This document shows, in pieces, positions 49,083 through 59,300 of a DNA stretch of 64,000 bases. Position numbers and translations under genes: made by a program. Source of the stretch: Nissolia schottii (Eukaryota > Streptophyta > Magnoliopsida > Fabales > Fabaceae); contig QANU01057663.1 of assembly GCA_003254905.1 (NCBI GenBank), positions 137,946 to 201,945 on the forward strand. Direction: 5' to 3'. A model generated the notes under the pieces. That model did no database searches. It was given only the letters and a program-made list of their open reading frames with translations, and had not been told where the DNA came from. Position 1 is the stretch's first letter; the number at the start of each line of letters is the position of its first letter.

Positions 49083-49200
49083 GAGGATGAAGATGAGGAG
49101 GATGACGATGATGAGAGGATGATGAAGATGACGATGCTGAGATGATGATGAGGATGACGATGATGGGAGGATGACGAGGATAAAGGTAAAAGAATGAAGA
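49083..49200 (+). repeat. GAT/GAG-rich minisatellite
   Basis: Irregular repeats of GATGA, GAGGA and GACGA triplet-phase words. It would read as an Asp/Glu-rich protein in one frame, but no start context or exon is visible. Confidence 0.8.
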
Positions 49201-50084
49201 TGAGAGGACGAGGAAAAATGATGACGGAAACGACTTTGGGACTGAGGGCGTGTTGTTTATAATTTTAGAAACTATATGCTATATGAAACACCCTAGCTAA
49301 CTGCCTACGCTTAAGTCGTACGCAAATCTCACTAGGTTGTTTACTACCTGGTGGGAACACTTATAGTCCGTTATAAATTTCTGGAAAATAATGGTTTAGG
49401 AAAATAGGGACCGATTTTAAACTTTTCCATTATATCAATTATTGCATAAAATAGGAGCCATACGCCGGGAAAAACAACTATAACAAGCGGTAAAGCCCTT
49501 AGGCTTAGCGAATAACAGTCGAGTAATAGCAAAGCATGAAATATACATCCATTTGGTCCAACACAAACAGTCATATAGTTATTATAATAAATAATGTACA
49601 ACCCACATGTCGGTCTATACATAATACATGTCATCAAAATACAAGGGCTACTGTAACACTGCTCAGTCTGCCCCTAACAAAATACTAGCTCTGGCTGGCT
49701 CTGGTGTCCCTGGTTGGTCCTGACCGCCTCATATCTCCTCGGCGTTCGGCCGCATCCTCGTAGTATGATTCATCATGTGTCCCTGGAGTCATAAGGTAGT
49801 GGGGGTGAGAACGGTAGGTTCTCAGTGGAAACTGTAGCTCTGAGATCTCGTGGTTCATTTAGTTATACTCCAGGCCGTTCAGGTGTTTCTAAGTGAACAT
49901 GCATGCTAACATCCCTACTGATTATTATCTAGCTTAAAGTCCTGAACAACTTTATCTAAGTTACTAAGTGATGGGGGAACTACTCTTGCTTATCTAAGTT
50001 CTCGTGCTTGTTACTTTCCTTCGCATACATACATAGCCGTTTCGAGCGTTCTCTTGACGGTACTTACATCATATTTACTTATCT

Positions 50085-50225
50085 TCTTACTTATTCATAC
50101 TTCCATACATACATTCTTACATACATTACATACATACATTCATGCATACATTACATACTATAATTCTTTCTTTCTTTCTTTCTTTCATACTTTACCTTTT
50201 CTTTCATACTTTCTTTTATACTTTC
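50085..50225. repeat. (ACAT)n and (TTTC)n microsatellites
   Basis: Repeated TACATACAT words to about 50160, then CTTT/TTTC repeats to about 50225, inside the solo LTR. Confidence 0.85.
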
Positions 50226-50452
50226 CTCTTTCTTGAGCCCTTCCACTCTTGTAGTCGGGGCCTACGACTACAACCTACTTGCATTCCCTATCGTTGACAA
50301 CTCAGCAATGCTCTAACAGGTGTGGTAGCTAACCACGTAAAGCTCATAGGAGGAATGCATCGATCAACGATATGAACAATCACCCACCTGTTGGGATGGT
50401 GAGGGGCCGACCCTGGCGACGAGATCGAGCGTGGTACTCGATATCCCCATCA

Positions 50453-50735
50453 TAGCATGTCCTCTGTTGACAATACTTGACGGGATACCCGCACACCCCC
50501 AGGCAGGCCCTCTCTTGACCTACCTGCGGTGGGCTTCCACCTTCCGCGTGCCCTCTTGACACCTCGGAAGTGGGTTGGTATCGTACCCCCACCTTAGCAT
50601 GTCCTCTGTTGACATTGCTAGGTGTGGTAACCGCACACCTCTAGGTATGCCCTTGCGACACCACCTGTGGCGGGCTTCCACCTTCAGTATGCCCTTGTGA
50701 TTCTACTGAAGTGGGATTGTTAGTTGGACCTTTGT
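50453..50735. repeat. 142-bp tandem repeat, two copies
   Basis: Two consecutive units start TAGCATGTCCTCTGTTGACA at 50453 and 50595. Both contain CGGGCTTCCACCTTC-type and CCGCACACC words. They are diverged but clearly related, and lie in the solo LTR. Confidence 0.85.
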
Positions 50736-51084
50736 GACGTCACGTCCTGTACATGTTCTCATAGCATTACCTCATATCATCACCTTTTATTTCTCATAAC
50801 ATTTCTTCTTTTCTTTCCTTTCTTTGCACATATCACGGCATGACTTGTTCTCTAAGGTTCATTTCAATTATAATCTTTACTCATTACTTGATTAACCTCT
50901 AATCCTCTAACAGTACCTTAACATGATGCATGGCATGCTAACATATTACTTCCATAAGTATAATGCATGAAATCCTACCTATTACATCACATAGCTCATA
51001 TACTTCAGTCATACACATCACTTAAATCATAACTTGCTGGATTATGTGCCTTAAGACAGCTTCCATAAGACGTTCAAGTCTCAG

Positions 51085-51365
51085 GCCGCTCAGCGGAACC
51101 TCTTGTTCTCTCAGCGGTCTGAGCTCAGTTCGTTCAGTAATCAGAGCCGCATCGCTCAGTGGTCAGAGTCGTATCGCTCAGCGGTAAACCATCTCGCTCA
51201 GTGGGCGGAGGCCCGGTTTTCAAAGATATCTTTTCATCCTTATCCTCAGTGACCTTCAGGCCGCCCAGCGGGTCCTCTGGCCGCTCAGCCCCCTGGAGTT
51301 CACGTGTTAAAAAATTGTTTTTTCTTTCACTCCACTCAGCGGCGCCTTGGGCTGCTCAGCGGTAC
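51085..51365. repeat. cluster of CGCTCAGCGG motifs
   Basis: About nine copies or near-copies of CGCTCAGCGG (variants CGCTCAGTGG, CGCCCAGCGG, TGCTCAGCGG) in under 300 bp, irregularly spaced, in an otherwise AT-rich LTR. Confidence 0.8.
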
Positions 51366-52858
51366 CTGGCGAAATTGAAACAGGTTGCTTTGTTTTTTTT
51401 TTTCCTTTCTCTTCCTCTTTTGTCATGGACACTCCTTGAGGTTCTCACACATATTCCAATCATCAAAATCCTATCTAGTCCAGGTCACAAGACCCTTCAG
51501 AATCATCATAAACTCCTAGCACAACTTCTAACATACATAGGCAAACATACATAGAAGCATACACACACACACACATAAACACATCCAACCACCAAGGATG
51601 GTGAGTAAGCTAGAGTTACCTACTTCTTGGGGGCTGTCCGGCGGTGAGGAGAGGTGAGAGAGTCGTCCTCCAAGCTTTGAGAGCGATCCAAGCTTTCCGG
51701 CGGAGTTGCTGCAGAGTAACTGCAGAGTACACGGGCAGAGTTTCGGCTAGGTGAGGATTTTTCTAAGAATTTTTCTGATTATGGGCTGGCTATTTATAGC
51801 CAAGAGGCTGCCCCTTAAATTTACCTTTTTGCCCCTATGCATAATTACAATTTTGCCCTTTTTATTTTCTTTAAAAATTAATTAATTTAAAAGATAATAG
51901 AAATGTCACATCAATGAATAGTATTTGAATTTTTTATTATTTCCTTGCAAATCTGAATTCTCTCACGTGGGCTGCCCCATTTTTTATTTTCTCCCGGTTC
52001 CGTTTCGCTCGTGTTTTATCGTTCGCAGTCTCGCTGCATCACGCACGGTCGTCCGAAAAATATTTCGCTTGTACAGTCGCGATCCTCTAATTTCCCCCTA
52101 CATGGGAATATTATTGTTTTAAGGCATTTGTGGATTTTTCTCTGGGGAAGTATTCTTTACAGATATTTTCGGCCCGTTTTCGCTCGCCGGTGTCTGAACC
52201 GGACCGTTCTGCTGTCTGCAGAATTTCTTACAACCGCAACCCTAGGTTCTTTGGGCATTTCTCTAACCTTTCTAAATTGTCTTAGAATTTATTTTATTTA
52301 ATTTCGACGAACTTTTCGCTGAGGGAAAAAAAGTGGAATGTTACACTATACATATAATGATTATTAATTACGTATAATTAGAGGGTGTATGTACGGGTGT
52401 ATGCAATTTGGGTATACATAAAGTATTTTTGTTTCTAACAATGTGCAACTTCAAAATTAATCAACGACACGCAACGCTCCAAATGAAGTTAACGTCTACG
52501 CTTCTTGCTTATTCTTTTTTATTTTTTTTCCATTAATTTTTTGTTGATATATATGCAATAATATTTCAAGTTGCACATTCTAACAAGCAGGCACATGCCC
52601 ACAATGGAACAATCATGTTGACTTCTTAAATAAACTTAATACTCGATGAACAACATATAGTGGTAAAAAAAAATAAATGAATCTTAGATATTCTAATATT
52701 CATAAGTATATTACATAAGTCATAGCCAGATAGAACAAATGAACAAATTAAAGAATTCAAGACCTCCAAGCCAATAATTTAGGACTGTCTAACAAATTAT
52801 AAATCACACCAAGCGAGATAACTAAATTAATTAATTACATGAGGCCCGAGCCCAGGAC

Positions 52859-53116
52859 TTAAGATCGTGGACTCTGAAGGGCTGGTGATTGAGGAGCCTT
52901 AGAAGAAGGAGGAGAGGGTTCTCTTTCCGTCGGCAAATCGGAGATCAAGGCGAGCATCCGGCGAACGCTTAGCGAGCGCGCCGGCCTGAAGCTGTGGGTT
53001 CTCTGGATGTTCTTGGAGAAGATGTTTGATGAATTGGAAAGAATAAGATACACCAAAGCTTGGACTAGGAAGAACACTGCCACCTTCAACAACATGTCAC
53101 CTAAGCTGAACTCCAT
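52859..53116 (-). CDS. small plant membrane-anchored protein (85 aa), unnamed family
   Basis: An intronless frame starting MEFSLGDMLLKVAVFFLVQ. Residues about 9-28 are a single hydrophobic span (VAVFFLVQALVYLILS), followed by a basic segment (SFRPARSLSVRRMLALISDLP) and a Ser/Pro-rich tail. I recall similar short proteins of this layout in many flowering plants, with no function known to me. The frame runs three codons further upstream but begins there at TTG, so the ATG at 53116 is preferred. The N-terminal anchor and basic segment suggest a membrane protein with its tail on the cytosolic side (inference). About 500 bp lies between the gene and the minisatellite element on its 3' side. Confidence 0.75.
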   Translation of the reverse strand: MEFSLGDMLLKVAVFFLVQALVYLILSNSSNIFSKNIQRTHSFRPARSLSVRRMLALISDLPTEREPSPPSSKAPQSPALQSPRS

Positions 53117-54244
53117 CTTTTGCAAAATCTAGTCTAATCTAATCACAGAATATATGACACCCTTCAGCGACCGATTGAGTCTTTGAGTAACGCAACAATT
53201 CGAATGATGATGAATGAACGGATTGATTTTGGAGAGAAGTGGCACGCAAACGTCCTTATATATAGGTTTTAATGTGTGGAAAGACATGTTGGAAAAGTAA
53301 TCAAGAAAGCAACATATTAGTAAATGCTTTGACCTGATGTTTTCCTTGTTCAAAATGTTGAACCGAGGTGGAAATTTCGATGTTATCCATAAAAATATCA
53401 AACCAACACGTGTTAATGCTTAGATAATTTACAGTATTTATGGAAATATTCAGAATGTCTGCGGACATATCCTCACACAATAGAATGACCATGGTCAAAA
53501 TTCTTCTAAACTTTTTGTGAATAAAAAATTTTAAATGAACACGCGTTAACTGTGCTGTGCTGTGGTCATCAAAGTGCATTATTTCAAGTGACAACCTAAT
53601 GAATGAGGATAAATTGCTTGTTTGAGCTAATAGGCAGAAGTTTCCAAACACGGTACGTATAGACTTGATCAATTCGGGGCCTACCAATGGAGGTCAGCGA
53701 TGACTCATCAGCTTCATCTACATAGCTGCCTAATTGGTTTCTTATGAGCAAACGAAACTTCCCCACTTTTCATCACATATCGGATGATAATTGATAACAG
53801 ACAAATTTTTTAACACGTGCGGTTTTGTGGCAATTATTGTGTAGTATTAATTCTGCAAATTTAATCTGTGCAAACAAATTTCAATTTATCCTTTTGACAA
53901 AATTTAATAGTTTGAAGATAAGTGCATTTTGATTTAATAAAATTGTGAACAGAAAGATAGTTGAGGAATAACAATGGACCAATAATAGTATTAGATCTGG
54001 AGAGACTATAGTAATAAATAGTAGCATTTGCCACTTGTTTGTCTTAACATTGTCTCAAATTCAAATTGTGCAAATGAAAACAATTAGCATTCTGAAAGTT
54101 ATATCTTATTAGTGGGCGGACTTGGCTCATGATAAATTAAGGGGGGTTAAGTTTATTTCAAATAACGTGATTTCAATTAAAAGAAAAGTAGTATTATCAT
54201 ATAGATTAAGAAAAAGCAGCAGTGTAATCATATACTTCATGGGA
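53117..54244. other. 5' side of the small membrane-protein gene; no other gene
   Basis: On the minus strand, TATATATAGG at about 53259-53268 lies some 140 bp upstream of the ATG and could be its TATA region. The frame at 53301-53687 (minus) shows no motif. The rest is AT-rich. Confidence 0.45.
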
Positions 54245-54433
54245 ATCAACGGGGGTTGGTCTGAGTGATAAGCGACTTGGTATCGCTTAAGCAAGTCTCG
54301 GGTTTGAGACATTGTGTACGCAGTTATCCCCACTGGGAGACTCACCCACCACAGCCAGGTGTGCAACCCAGGTCGACCGATATTAATCAAGGTGAAGCCT
54401 TGGAACTAGCCGCACAACCCAAAAAAAAAAATG
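54245..54433 (+). mobile_element. tRNA-derived SINE, copy 2, with exact target duplication
   Basis: Same family as 22804-22999: CAACGGGGGTTGGTCTGAGT head, GGTTTGAGACATTGTGTACG around the B box, GAGACTCAC and CACAGCCAGGT body words, and an A tail at 54420-54431. The 10-bp CTTCATGGGA occurs just before (54235-54244) and just after (54434-54443), a perfect target duplication. Confidence 0.92.
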
Positions 54434-54949
54434 CTTCATGGGAGCATTTTTTCCATAGTGCAAGTGAAGTTTGGGAACAAAATGGTCCATGTTTAGAAAA
54501 AAAAAATTATCACAATTACTTTATTACCCTGTTATTTTGTTTTGGATTCCTTGGAAAGCCAAAGGCCCAAATGAACGACTACACAAAAATCAAGCGGAGC
54601 ATGGAGACCCCAGAATCATCACAGCAAATAATTTCTCGGAGACCTCTCGATGGCTCGTTCCACACTTGAGTGTCGAAATTGTTAGAGAGGCTATAATTAG
54701 CAAGTCAGGCCACACATCTATTGGCTACTCTGTAAGTGTGGCAAAATTTCACCTCCCAATTCTCATGGAGCAACTTGTTAATTTGGTAGTTGATCCCATG
54801 CCCAAAGTTCCTCATTACGCATCCCTTAGAAAGCTTGTCCCCTATAGATTTGGAATCACACTTAAGGATGACCCTCGTGATTCCAATGCTCCAAGTAAAA
54901 TAAAGGCCAAGATAGACACCTAGAGCTTCGCCACCACCGATGAGCAGAC
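54434..54949 (+). other. open frames of unknown origin
   Basis: A frame covering about 54471-54923 stays open for 150 codons and contains GITLKDDPRDSNAP. I recognise no domain. It adjoins L1 sequence on the opposite strand and is probably non-coding or a repeat fragment. Confidence 0.3.
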
Positions 54950-56374
54950 CCCAAGGTTCTGGGAGAAGCTAATTAATAACCCATCTCCCCTCAGAATTAT
55001 TAATCACCCCTCTACAACTCGCAACCCTTGGGTTGTGTTTAGAGGCCCCATCAGAGTTGATCTTGTACGTTGACGACAGCGGGAATTCCCATCTGGTGTA
55101 CTTCATTGACCAGCTTGACTAATTCCAGGTTTTAGCGCTAGAGAGGGCCATCTTGATCTAAGTAGCACACTTGATGATAAGATCATGCCTGGTCTTGGAG
55201 AAGGAGAAGTTATCTTCAAAGAGCTCGTTATTCCTCCAACCCCATAACTTCAAGCACACCACACAGAAGGTATCCGCCCAGTTTAGATTCTGATGTTTAC
55301 CATAGTTACTAGTCAAGTTAGACTTCATCCAATCCTTGATGTTGAGATTAAAGAACTTCAGGGCCACTTCTGACTTGAGCATTCTGAACCAGATCCTAGA
55401 AGCTGAGGAACAGTCCTTGAGGACATGAAAAGTATTTTCCGACACCGCTATGCGATTTGGGCACATCGGATCACCACTATACCAACGGTTGTGCTGAGCC
55501 TTGGTGAGAATGCAATCATAATCTATGAGCCGCATGAAGACCTTAATAGCATCCCAAACTCCATCTGATTGTTCTTGGGAGTTGACAAGCATTGAGTAAA
55601 CACTTTTTGTGGAGAATAACTCGTTTGTCGAGTGTCTCCAAGCCTAGTGGTTAGGAGGATCCCTAGGGCGAGGAGGAAGAACCACCTTGATTCTTAGAAT
55701 GATCTTTTTAGGAAGTTGGGGCTGAAACTTGGAGAAATCCCAGTCACCCTCTTTGGTAACGTACACTGCCATAGAGTCTCGAAGTTAGGATTCTAATAGG
55801 GGAAAGGGAGCAACCTAGTGAAGCTGAGGAGTATTCACAATCCACTTGTTGTTCTAGAACAATGTGTCTTCACCATTCCCAAGCTTATAGATGATACCAT
55901 CCACCATCTTATCCCAAAGCTTCGTGATGGCCTTCTAGAGGAGGGTGGCATTCTTGGTTACTCTTGGCCTGGTGGGGAATGGTTTAGTGTTGTACATTCG
56001 AGACATTACTTAGGCCCACAATGCGTTCGGGTTGGAGAACAATAAATTGGTACATAGTCTTACCAACGAGGTCCAAATTCTCTTTGTAGAAGCACATCGG
56101 GAAACCATTGTCCCTAGGTGCCTTGATGGAGCCACCTCCTCTTTCGAAATTGGATCATTCAATTGCATTGACCCATCATTACTAATGACTGGGTAAGAGA
56201 TCGAAGAGGCAATAGTTGGTCTGTCCTCATTATCGTTTGAGTATAGAACTTGTTAGAAATTGATGACATGGGTTTTAAGAAAATCAGGGTCCTCAAGCCA
56301 CACACCCTTTGGCGATCTGAGAGAAGAAACCTTATTCCTTTTCCTCTTAATGATAGTTTTAGTGTGGTAGAACC

Positions 56375-57380
56375 AAGGTTATCAAACTCAAGAGTTTAAG
56401 TAAACTCGTGGAGCCTCCGTAAACTCGAATCGTAAACTCGTACGAGTTTGCCTATTATTAAAAAAATGTTAAAATTTTTTTTTAAAAACTATTATGCTAC
56501 AAAAATATATTTAATAAAACTTGAAATTCATAAATACTTTTAACTCCATAACAAAGCTCAAATAAATATGAAATATATGTGTTTTAAGTTCAATTCATAC
56601 ATAATACATATGTTTGAACCAGAACATATCCTCCGCCACATAAACTTAATGACAAGCAAAATATATTAGCACAAGAGAGAGGCAGTGTGTTGAGCAACCA
56701 ACATAGCAAATGTATATAAAGAACAATGTCACTCATTCTTGACAGAAGTAGCCTACTTTGAGCCGACAGCCTTTGTTTCTGGAACAATGTCACTCACTTA
56801 AGCTTGGTGATGACTTCGAGGGGCATGCCCTTTGTTTCTGGAACATTCAAGAACACAAATATCCAGGAGATGACACACACAACAGCATAACACCGAAGAT
56901 ACCAGCGAGTCCCATAGTACTGAGCATCACAAGAAGCGAGTATGTGACGATGATGTCTCCAATCTAAAACACTAAAGCACAGATATCAAGGCAGAGGCCA
57001 CGCACCCTGGTAGGAAAGATCTCTGAGCAAAGGATGAAATACATATGATGGATTAGCGACGAAGCACAATGGAGGAGCACAACGGAGCACGATTACAGGC
57101 GCAGCTGTGAATGGCAACTCTGAAACACTAAACAATATAAATATAAAAACTCAGAGATGTGCAAAACGACAACGTCGTTTTTCTTGCTTTGTCCTTAAAA
57201 AAAAACCCCAATTTGGTAAACTCGTGAATTCGGTAGTAAACTTGCGATTTTATGCGAGTTTACATGAGTTTACCCGAGTTTACCTAAAAACGAGTTTACA
57301 TGCGAGTTAGCTAGATTTTACTACATAGGAACGTAAACTTGTACGCGTTTATGAGTTAACACGTGATTTTGATAACCATG
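56375..57380. mobile_element. Pack-MULE: ~1-kb Mutator-like element carrying a gene fragment
   Basis: The ends, AAGGTTATCAAACTCAAGAG and CACGTGATTTTGATAACCATG, are inverted over the GGTTATCAAA core. The L1 reading frame is split exactly here, and flanking 9-mers GGTAGAACC (56366-56374) and GGCAGAACC (57381-57389) agree at 8 of 9 positions, as expected for a slightly aged Mutator target duplication. Sub-terminal DNA repeats GAGTTTAC/GTAAACTCG in both orientations. The centre holds a sugar transporter fragment and no transposase. Confidence 0.8.
56799..57035 (-). pseudogene. tonoplast monosaccharide transporter fragment captured in the Pack-MULE
   Basis: The minus strand reads ILCSEIFPTRVRGLCLDICA, then GDIIVTYSLLVMLSTMGLAG, then after a frame change CVISWIFVFLNVPETKGM and PLEVIT. 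This is the C-terminal membrane region and PETKG signature of plant TMT/TST-type vacuolar sugar transporters of the major facilitator superfamily. Only about 75 codons of a protein of some 740 aa are present, with two in-frame stops and one frameshift, so no product is expected. It abuts non-transporter DNA on both sides inside the element. The words TTTGTTTCTGGAACA recur just beyond its 3' end, suggesting a small local duplication. Confidence 0.85.
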
Positions 57381-57490
57381 GGCAGAACCTTGTTCTCCTA
57401 TCAACATCCTTTATCCAGTTCTCCCTAGACTTTTGTAGCCACGTCTCTTCACGATTGAGGATTTCCTCCAATTTCCCAACTAGGTCGCTT

Positions 57491-59300
57491 TGAACACCCA
57501 ATTTTGTTTGACTTTTTTTTTATTATTTTATGATCCATTTTCATTTTATATTTTTATTTATTTGTCCAACCTTATATACTTGTTTTTCTCATTTATCCTT
57601 TTTAGCCCAATCAGTGAAAAAACAAAGGTCTACTTTTTGATCCAAAATTATTATAAGCCCATTCTTTTAGTCCATTACTGTTGTTTTCTTCAGCCCAAAC
57701 AGGAAATTAAAAAAAAACGAGAAAAAAAAAAAGGAAGGCCTTAGCGTTCCTTCCCCAAACCTCATTTTCCCCGGCAGACAATGGCTTTCTTTCCCCTCAA
57801 GCCCCCTATTATCCAACAGAAATATTTACCCCCCTTTTTGCAAAATTTTGGCAACATACAAAAGTGGGAGTTTTCTTTCAAGAATTCCTACAACCAATTT
57901 ACATTTATAGAATAAGAAAAACTGCAACAAGCAAATATCAACAACAAATGTTCAAGTTTAACACTATAAATACATTCTAGTTCACACAGTAAAAAAAAAT
58001 GAACTTTTTGAAAATAAAAATTATTAATAAAAAGGCTTAAATACATTTTTATTCCTTATAAAATTGAAAAGTTTGTGTTTGGTCCTTATAAAACTGTTGC
58101 AAATTTTTCTAATTTAAATAAAATTGGTGGCGACTTCATTGAATTATCCTTTCTTTTAAGATCTCGTCGGTTTCCCAACAGGTGGCGACAGAGGAGGTTG
58201 TGGCCGTTGTTGTTGCAGGAGGCGTGAAAGGCTTGGAAGTTGCTTCAGATCTACTTTTGGGATTTGATTTTTCTTTAACTTAGATCTATTTGATTTTGAA
58301 GTTCAAGGTTGTTTGCATGTTGTTGTTTAATTTTTGAGGTTGTTGTTGGTGGTGGCGGCGCCGGAGATAATGGTGGTGACATGTCATAGCAAGTGCAATA
58401 GGGAGGATAAGACAATAACTAAGTTAATAGATTTAACAAAAGTTTAGGAGTAAAATATGTCATTAGATGTATAGTTTTAAAAATAAATTATAAATTAATA
58501 TAATTTTTTTTATATAATATAAAATTTTAATCTAATCCGATAAATTGAGTTTTATATGGCTGAAATTTAAGACCATTTTGCTCCCAAACTCGACGCAAGT
58601 CTCCTCCATACTTCGGGTGCATAGGTATGATTTTGTTATGATAAAATATTGATTAATAGGAAGTAACTTGACTTGCACCGCACGAGTGCCATCCGATTGC
58701 GTTTCAATCAATAGCTGTGTACATAAAAGATAAAACTTTCACACGCCATAAAATGATAAAGTCGGCAATTGAAAAGATTCGATTTTAGGCTACTGCTAAC
58801 GCTATCTTCAGAATTAGGATTCACGTGGGATATTATGGCCCATAGGTAGTCTGGAATTATGATTCACGTGAATGTTTCTTTTTATATTTTTGGTCAAGTA
58901 TGATCAAAGAGATCTGCGAACCAGAAGTTCATTAAGGACTAGATGGCATAACTAAGAAGAGGTCAAAGCCACCGATATCAGAAAATCAATGGCATTTTCA
59001 GTTTTCTTTTCGCTGATTAGGTAAAATAACATAAAAATTGCTTATATACTATGTTTAAGGTTGGACAAGATCTTCCGACTGATGATCTCAATTTAGATGG
59101 AAAAAAAATGAATTTTATCTTTAGATCAATAAAATAAAACATATATATACCTTCTCAGTTTTTTATTTTATTGATCTAAAAGTAAAACTTTGTAATTTCT
59201 CTTTTAGAGTGAGATTCTCATTTTAAAAAATCTATCATAAAACATCCGCTATTCTAAGCATGAAACTACAAAACCAAAAAATAAATATACAATGAAAACA
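57491..59300. other. no gene recognised; fragments of repeat
   Basis: A MULE-type single end may start at about 58034 (GGCTTAAATACATTTTTATT). TGGCGACTTCATTG near 58127 resembles the primer-site region of some gypsy elements, but no LTR pair or gag was found. The GGAGGTTGTGGCCGTTGTTG stretch near 58190 codes for nothing recognisable. Confidence 0.4.

Larger units (their letters stand above)
49284..52345 (-). mobile_element. 3,062-bp solo LTR (chromovirus-like) with perfect 5-bp target duplication
   Basis: On the plus strand it begins TGAAACACCC and ends GGAATGTTACA, flanked by CTATA on both sides (49279-49283 and 52346-52350). Read on the minus strand the LTR begins TGTAACATTCC. The plus-strand start matches the reverse complement of the right end of the 30496-32995 block over about 70 bases, so both belong to one family in opposite orientation. 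It contains no coding domain. Inside are a 142-bp tandem repeat, ACAT/TTTC microsatellites and a cluster of CGCTCAGCGG motifs. Confidence 0.9.
48155..52426. mobile_element. TIR element with internal minisatellite, split by a solo LTR
   Basis: The left end (ATGCTACATGTACACCC, then CCACCCGTACATACACC) is mirrored at the right end (GGTGTATGTACGGGTGTATG, then GGGTATACATAAAGTAT), an inverted match over about 43 bases. Inside are a GC-rich patch (48230-48310), the minisatellite and a GAT/GAG repeat. Without the LTR insertion it is about 1.2 kb. No transposase is visible and no clear target duplication was found. The element starting at 63634 shares the ATGCTAC...TACACC start. Confidence 0.75.
54950..57490 (-). 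mobile_element. L1-type LINE remnant, internally deleted and interrupted
   Basis: Read on the minus strand from the right: SRENWIKDVDRRTRF (57490-57390, upstream of RT), then an insertion, then TKTIIKRKRNKVS and SKEEVAPSRHLGT (56365-56050, start of RT), then, with most of RT missing, KLWDKMVDGIIYKLGNGED (about 55950-55850), the zinc-binding region NTFHVLKDCSSASRIWFRML (frame 55592-55158), and an RNase H start INSDGASKHNPRVA (about 55070). This is the usual domain order of plant L1 ORF2. Stops and frameshifts show it is dead. Confidence 0.85.

Noticed and set aside
53301-53687. 128-residue minus frame upstream of the small membrane-protein gene
   Set aside because: No recognisable motif and unlike a conserved protein; likely chance.
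54265-54923. Plus-strand frames of 134 and 150 residues
   Set aside because: The first begins inside the SINE and neither shows a domain; they adjoin L1 debris on the other strand.
58120-58145. Primer-binding site of another gypsy element
   Set aside because: TGGCGACT-like sequence only; no LTR upstream or gag downstream could be defined.
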